32,476 nucleotides of DNA, taken from the NCBI GenBank assembly GCA_003427395.1, contig BFEA01000374.1, positions 254,803 through 287,278 of the forward strand. Reading direction: 5' to 3'. Position 1 is the first letter of the stretch. Each line of letters opens with the position of its first letter. Under the pieces are notes generated by a model. The model saw nothing but the letters and a program-made list of their open reading frames with translations. It was not told the origin of the DNA and ran no database searches. This DNA is from Chara braunii. Lineage: Eukaryota; Streptophyta; Charophyceae; Charales; Characeae. Shown here piece after piece: positions 29,346 to 32,476 of this stretch. The position numbers and the translations under genes are program-made.

Positions 29346-29650
29346 CATAGGTGTCGTACTTGCACAACAGGAGGGGGAAAAGTTGAGGCCAGTAGAGTAC
29401 ATGTCCAAAAAGATGCCCTCTCAGAAGTTGGCTAAGTCCACCTATGAGAAGGAACTCTATGCGGTTTACAAGGCTCTGACCCATTGGAGACACTATCTCC
29501 TTGGGAGGTTCTTCATCCTCAGGACTGATCATCAGACACTGAGATGGATGAGAACTCAACCGGTGCTCTCCGACGCTCTGAAGCGTTGGATCGAAGTCAT
29601 AGAGCATCGAGCCCCAGTACATCAAGGGCGAGTACGACAAGGTTGCTGAT
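29346..29650 (+). pseudogene. Pol part 3: RNase H, element E
   Basis: A new frame follows the first RNase H Asp. It reads RPVEYMSKKMPSQKL, STYEKELYAVYKAL (Glu present, unlike element B), RFFILRTDHQTLRWM (Asp present) and KRWIEVIEH. A small deletion near 29605 then shifts the frame. The terminal motif DKVADALS is encoded in the next frame, around 29637-29660. Confidence 0.88.
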
Positions 29651-31234
29651 GCCTTGTCGTGTAGACCAGATTTCTCTGGTGCGCTGATCACTGAGTTTGG
29701 GCTTGCGGACAATGTTACTCAGTCCATGGTGGAAGCCTATTGTGAGGATTCGTTCATGCCGGAGATCATCCGCAGACTCGAAGCGAAGGACAAAGTGACT
29801 TCTGCTGAGTTTGAGTTGGTCAACGGCTTGCTGTTCCTCGAGAAGACTGGGAATAAACGTATGTGTGTCCCGAATAGCGAGTCTTTGCGTAGTTTGTTTT
29901 TAGGAGAGTGTCTTGATGCCACCGACCATTTTGGGTACAAGAAGACCGCAGCCAATCTCCTGCAGCGGTTCTGGTGGCCCACGATGATGCGAGATGCCCA
30001 GTTGTACGTGGAGACTTGTCAAGTATGTCAGAGGGACAAGCCACGTACCCAGGCTCCTCTTGGGCTCCCGAAGCCCCTTCCGATTCCGGAAAGGCCTGGT
30101 GAGAGTTTGTCCATGGACTCCATGGATACGCTGGTCACCAGCAAGAGTGGGATGAGACACATCTTCGTTATCGTGGATAAATTTAGTAAGTATGCTAGGT
30201 TAGTAGCAATGCCGGAAACAACTAGGACGGAGTATGTGATCAGAATGTTCAAAGAGAACTGGGTTAGGGACTTTGGGTTACCAAAGTCTATTATTAGTGA
30301 CAGGGATGTCCGATTTACCAGCGAATTGTGGAAGGCCGCTGCTGCAGAGCAGGGAACCCAATTGCAAATGACTTCTGGAAATCACCCAGAGGCCAACGGC
30401 CAGGCCGAGCAACTGAACCGCGCTGTACAACATTTGTTGAGGCATTACATCAAGCCCAACCAGGTGGACTGGGATGAGAAGCTTGCTCTCATCGCCAGTC
30501 TGTACAACAATGCGGTACACAGCGCCACCGGGGTGAGCCCGAACAGTTTGCTATTGACTTTCAAGCCTAGACTACCCTTAGATTTTATCCTTCCTGAGAA
30601 TCAGTCAACTGCTGCACCAGGTACTTTAGAATTTGCTTACCGTTATGAACAGAAGATGCAGCAGGCTGTGGAACAGATGCAAAAGGCATAGGCGGCTATG
30701 ATAGAATCTGCGAACAAACACCGCTGTGAGTCTTCATTTCAGGTTGGGGACAGAGTATGGGTTAAGTCCTCAGAACTGGGACAGGAGCACGGGATCTCCC
30801 GCAAGCTCATGCCACAGTACTTTGGACCATGGGAAGTCTTAGATATTGTTGGGACTGATTCCGATGGACCTTCTTACGTAGTCCGGATCCCTGGTCATCT
30901 TCGCACTTACCCTGTCTTTCACACCTCCAAGCTTGCACCGTTCAAAGAAACAGATCAGTTTCCATCTTGCCGCTCAATGCTGCCCCCAACCATGGATGGA
31001 GAGGTGGATATCGACGATATCGTGGACCACAGGGAGATGCCAGTGGCAAGACCAACAGGCAGGGGACGTCCTCCTAAACCGAAGCTGCAGTACCGCGTTC
31101 GGTTCCGGCATCACACTGATCCGAAGGAGGACCGCTGGTTCACCAGGGAGGAACTCATGCAGACCGCTCCTCAAGTTGTAGCCCATTACGAGAGATCTCT
31201 GCATAAGGGAAAGCGCCCAATGATTGAAGATTGA
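29651..31234 (+). pseudogene. Integrase with chromodomain-like tail, element E
   Basis: One frame, cut only by TAG at 30689-30691. The zinc domain reads ECLDATDHFGYKKT ... CQVCQRDK, with Leu where the first His of H2C2 is expected. The catalytic core has Asp in SLSMDSMDTL, Asp in SIISDRDVRF and Glu in GNHPEANGQAE. After the stop come the C-terminal domain (FGPWEVLDIVGTDSDGPSY, TYPVFHTSKLAPF) and, at about 31000-31180, VDIDDIVDHREMP and EDRWFTREELM, arranged like a chromodomain. The enzyme inserts the DNA copy; the tail likely binds chromatin. The core looks catalytically complete, but the His change and the stop should inactivate it. Confidence 0.92.
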
Positions 31235-31258
31235 GCTTCTCAGAGGACTGTTGAAGCT

Positions 31259-31271
31259 AAGGAGGAGGGAA
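31259..31271 (+). promoter_or_regulatory. Polypurine tract, element E
   Basis: AAGGAGGAGGGAA directly precedes the LTR start TGCGAGG, the expected place for the RNase H-resistant primer of plus-strand synthesis. It lies 25 bp after the pol stop codon. Confidence 0.75.
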
Positions 31272-32184
31272 TGCGAGGCCAATGCCTCCATGAGCCCCTT
31301 TTTGCCCCATTCTGAAGCAAGTCGGCCACCCTAAGTGAAGGCAGGCTCGACGAGGCCCTCAGGGCCCTGTTTTGGTCACCACGCAACTCAAGGAAATTCA
31401 GGCAGTTGCGTAGCGCCAGTTGGTTGAGAGAACCCAGGCCCTGGGCCGCCTGTGTGAATGTATGAAAGCAGGCCCTGGGCTGGATACGGGTACTGGGCCG
31501 AACACAGGCCAAAGGCATTTGGGCGCATGCAACCACTTCAGGCCCAAGGCCTGTTCTCATTCATGCTGGGCCTCAGGCTACCGGGGCCTACTGGAAGCTT
31601 CTTGGGACTGGACGCAGGCAGGCCACTTCGATATAGCAAAGGGCCTGCCTCCATTCAGGTGCTGGCTGCATGCTGCGCAAGCGCTGCTGCGCTATTTTGC
31701 TGGCTGGCACCTACGCGCTCACGGGCGAGCAGGGAAGGAGCAGGCAGCCATAGCCGAGCTGCGCTGCTGTAAGCTGGGTGTGGCGCAGGGTGGTCCGTGG
31801 GTGCAAGTGGCATATGTGTGTTGGGGAACGAGGTTGTGAGTAAGGCGAGAGACATACCTGGTGCTGGAAGCGTGCAACATTGGTCGCTGTATGCTCGTAT
31901 TTCGGGAGAGTTGTTGTCGTCAACTTCAGCATTGTAGTATAGGCTAGATAGGATCTGCCACATGTTGTCTGGGCGCCGAGCGCCGGATAGGATATCAACT
32001 CTAGTTCTTCGTTGATGATGATGATGGGACTATTTCAGCATTGTCAATTATGAACTCTTGGTGTGTTCTTATTTGGTGAATCTCGTGATGCAATTCTGCT
32101 GTTGGTTCGAGGTCACGACTATCTGGACTCGTATGTATGATGCTGTTTGATTGCTGAAGTTCGCTATTGCTCATCTTCCTTGCA
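31272..32184 (+). mobile_element. 3' LTR of element E
   Basis: It begins TGCGAGGCCAATGCC after the polypurine tract and ends TTCCTTGCA, giving TG...CA ends and about 913 bp. The end is set by loss of similarity to the inverted LTR at 1776-2829. It is rich in GGCCC and CAGGCC words, GC-rich in the first half and AT-richer in the second. No 5' partner exists upstream in the window, so age cannot be estimated from the pair and the target-site duplication cannot be checked. Confidence 0.7.
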
Positions 32185-32476
32185 TTTTGAATTTTAGATT
32201 AATTTCAAAATGGGATTGAAACTAAGGAGCACAAAAATTTTACAAAGTGCAATTACCAAAAGTTTTGAATGAATTTGAAATAAATGGCTAATTAAATCGG
32301 GAGGGAATTGAAGGACTAAATAATTAAGTTAACGGGGGTGGGCGGGGGAGAGTTAATCCTAACTACGTGTTGATATGGGTGATGGTACGGGGGAGTATTG
32401 GGATAGGTAGGGCGCAGTCGGGAGCGGGAGCGAGAGGGGGGGCGGAGAGCGGGAGCGGGAGGGAGGTACGCCGGGG
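32185..32476. other. Flank: AT-rich then G-rich low-complexity DNA
   Basis: Positions 32185-32330 are AT-rich without genes. From 32334 on the plus strand is G-rich (GGGGGTGGGCGGGGG at 32334-32348; repeated GGGAGCGGGAG after 32420). Several G runs could form a G-quadruplex. The window ends inside this tract. Confidence 0.6.

Larger units (their letters stand above)
26217..32184 (+). mobile_element. Element E: nearly full-length Ty3/gypsy chromovirus copy, no 5' LTR
   Basis: Plus-strand gag, protease, RT, RNase H, integrase, chromodomain-like tail, polypurine tract and 3' LTR in canonical gypsy order. The coding part has three in-frame stops and three frameshifts. Its LTR family is shared with the inverted LTR at 1776-2829. 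Confidence 0.88.

Overview
The window is eukaryotic repeat DNA with no host gene that I can recognise. It is dominated by decayed Ty3/gypsy LTR retrotransposons with chromovirus-type integrases. Around them lie tRNA-derived SINE-like fragments, microsatellites, homopolymer tracts, one assembly gap and long noncoding stretches full of inverted repeats. A primer binding site matching initiator tRNA-Met, the gypsy domain set and the overall texture fit a large streptophyte genome. My impression from the protein style is a charophyte alga such as Chara, but this is recollection and not proof.

Layout. 1-1750: SINE-like pieces, a (TAA)17 microsatellite and unassigned DNA. 1776-2829: a stand-alone minus-strand LTR of the same family as the LTR at the far end of the window. 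2842-10494, minus strand: a chimera. Element B (LTR, chromodomain tail, integrase, RNase H, RT, protease) runs up to about 7664. It is joined, at a 16-bp direct repeat, to the 5' half of element A (RT start, protease, gag). 10495-15660: unassigned DNA, another SINE-like fragment and an array of related hairpins (13896-14798). 15732-16945: element C, broken by an inversion so that its gag zinc knuckle and its protease-RT lie on opposite strands. 16946-21280: 5' end of element D (LTR, PBS, long leader, a gag-like ORF with one stop). 21282-24927: hairpin-rich noncoding DNA with a gap, a 247-bp dimeric tandem array and a seven-member hairpin array. 26217-32184: element E, the most complete copy (gag, pol, chromodomain, polypurine tract, 3' LTR), disabled by stops and frameshifts.

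In an intact element, gag would form the particle, protease would cut the polyprotein, RT-RNase H would copy the RNA from a tRNA primer, and integrase with its chromodomain tail would direct insertion. No copy here has all of these open, so none looks autonomous.

The most unusual signal is in the noncoding DNA. At 24207-24927 seven hairpins share an almost constant 19-21 nt loop, while their stems differ completely in sequence yet stay complementary. A second array with the same logic lies at 13896-14798, and a third, nested type at 23124-23910. Variable but self-complementary stems suggest the folded form (RNA or cruciform) was maintained by selection or by a copying mechanism.
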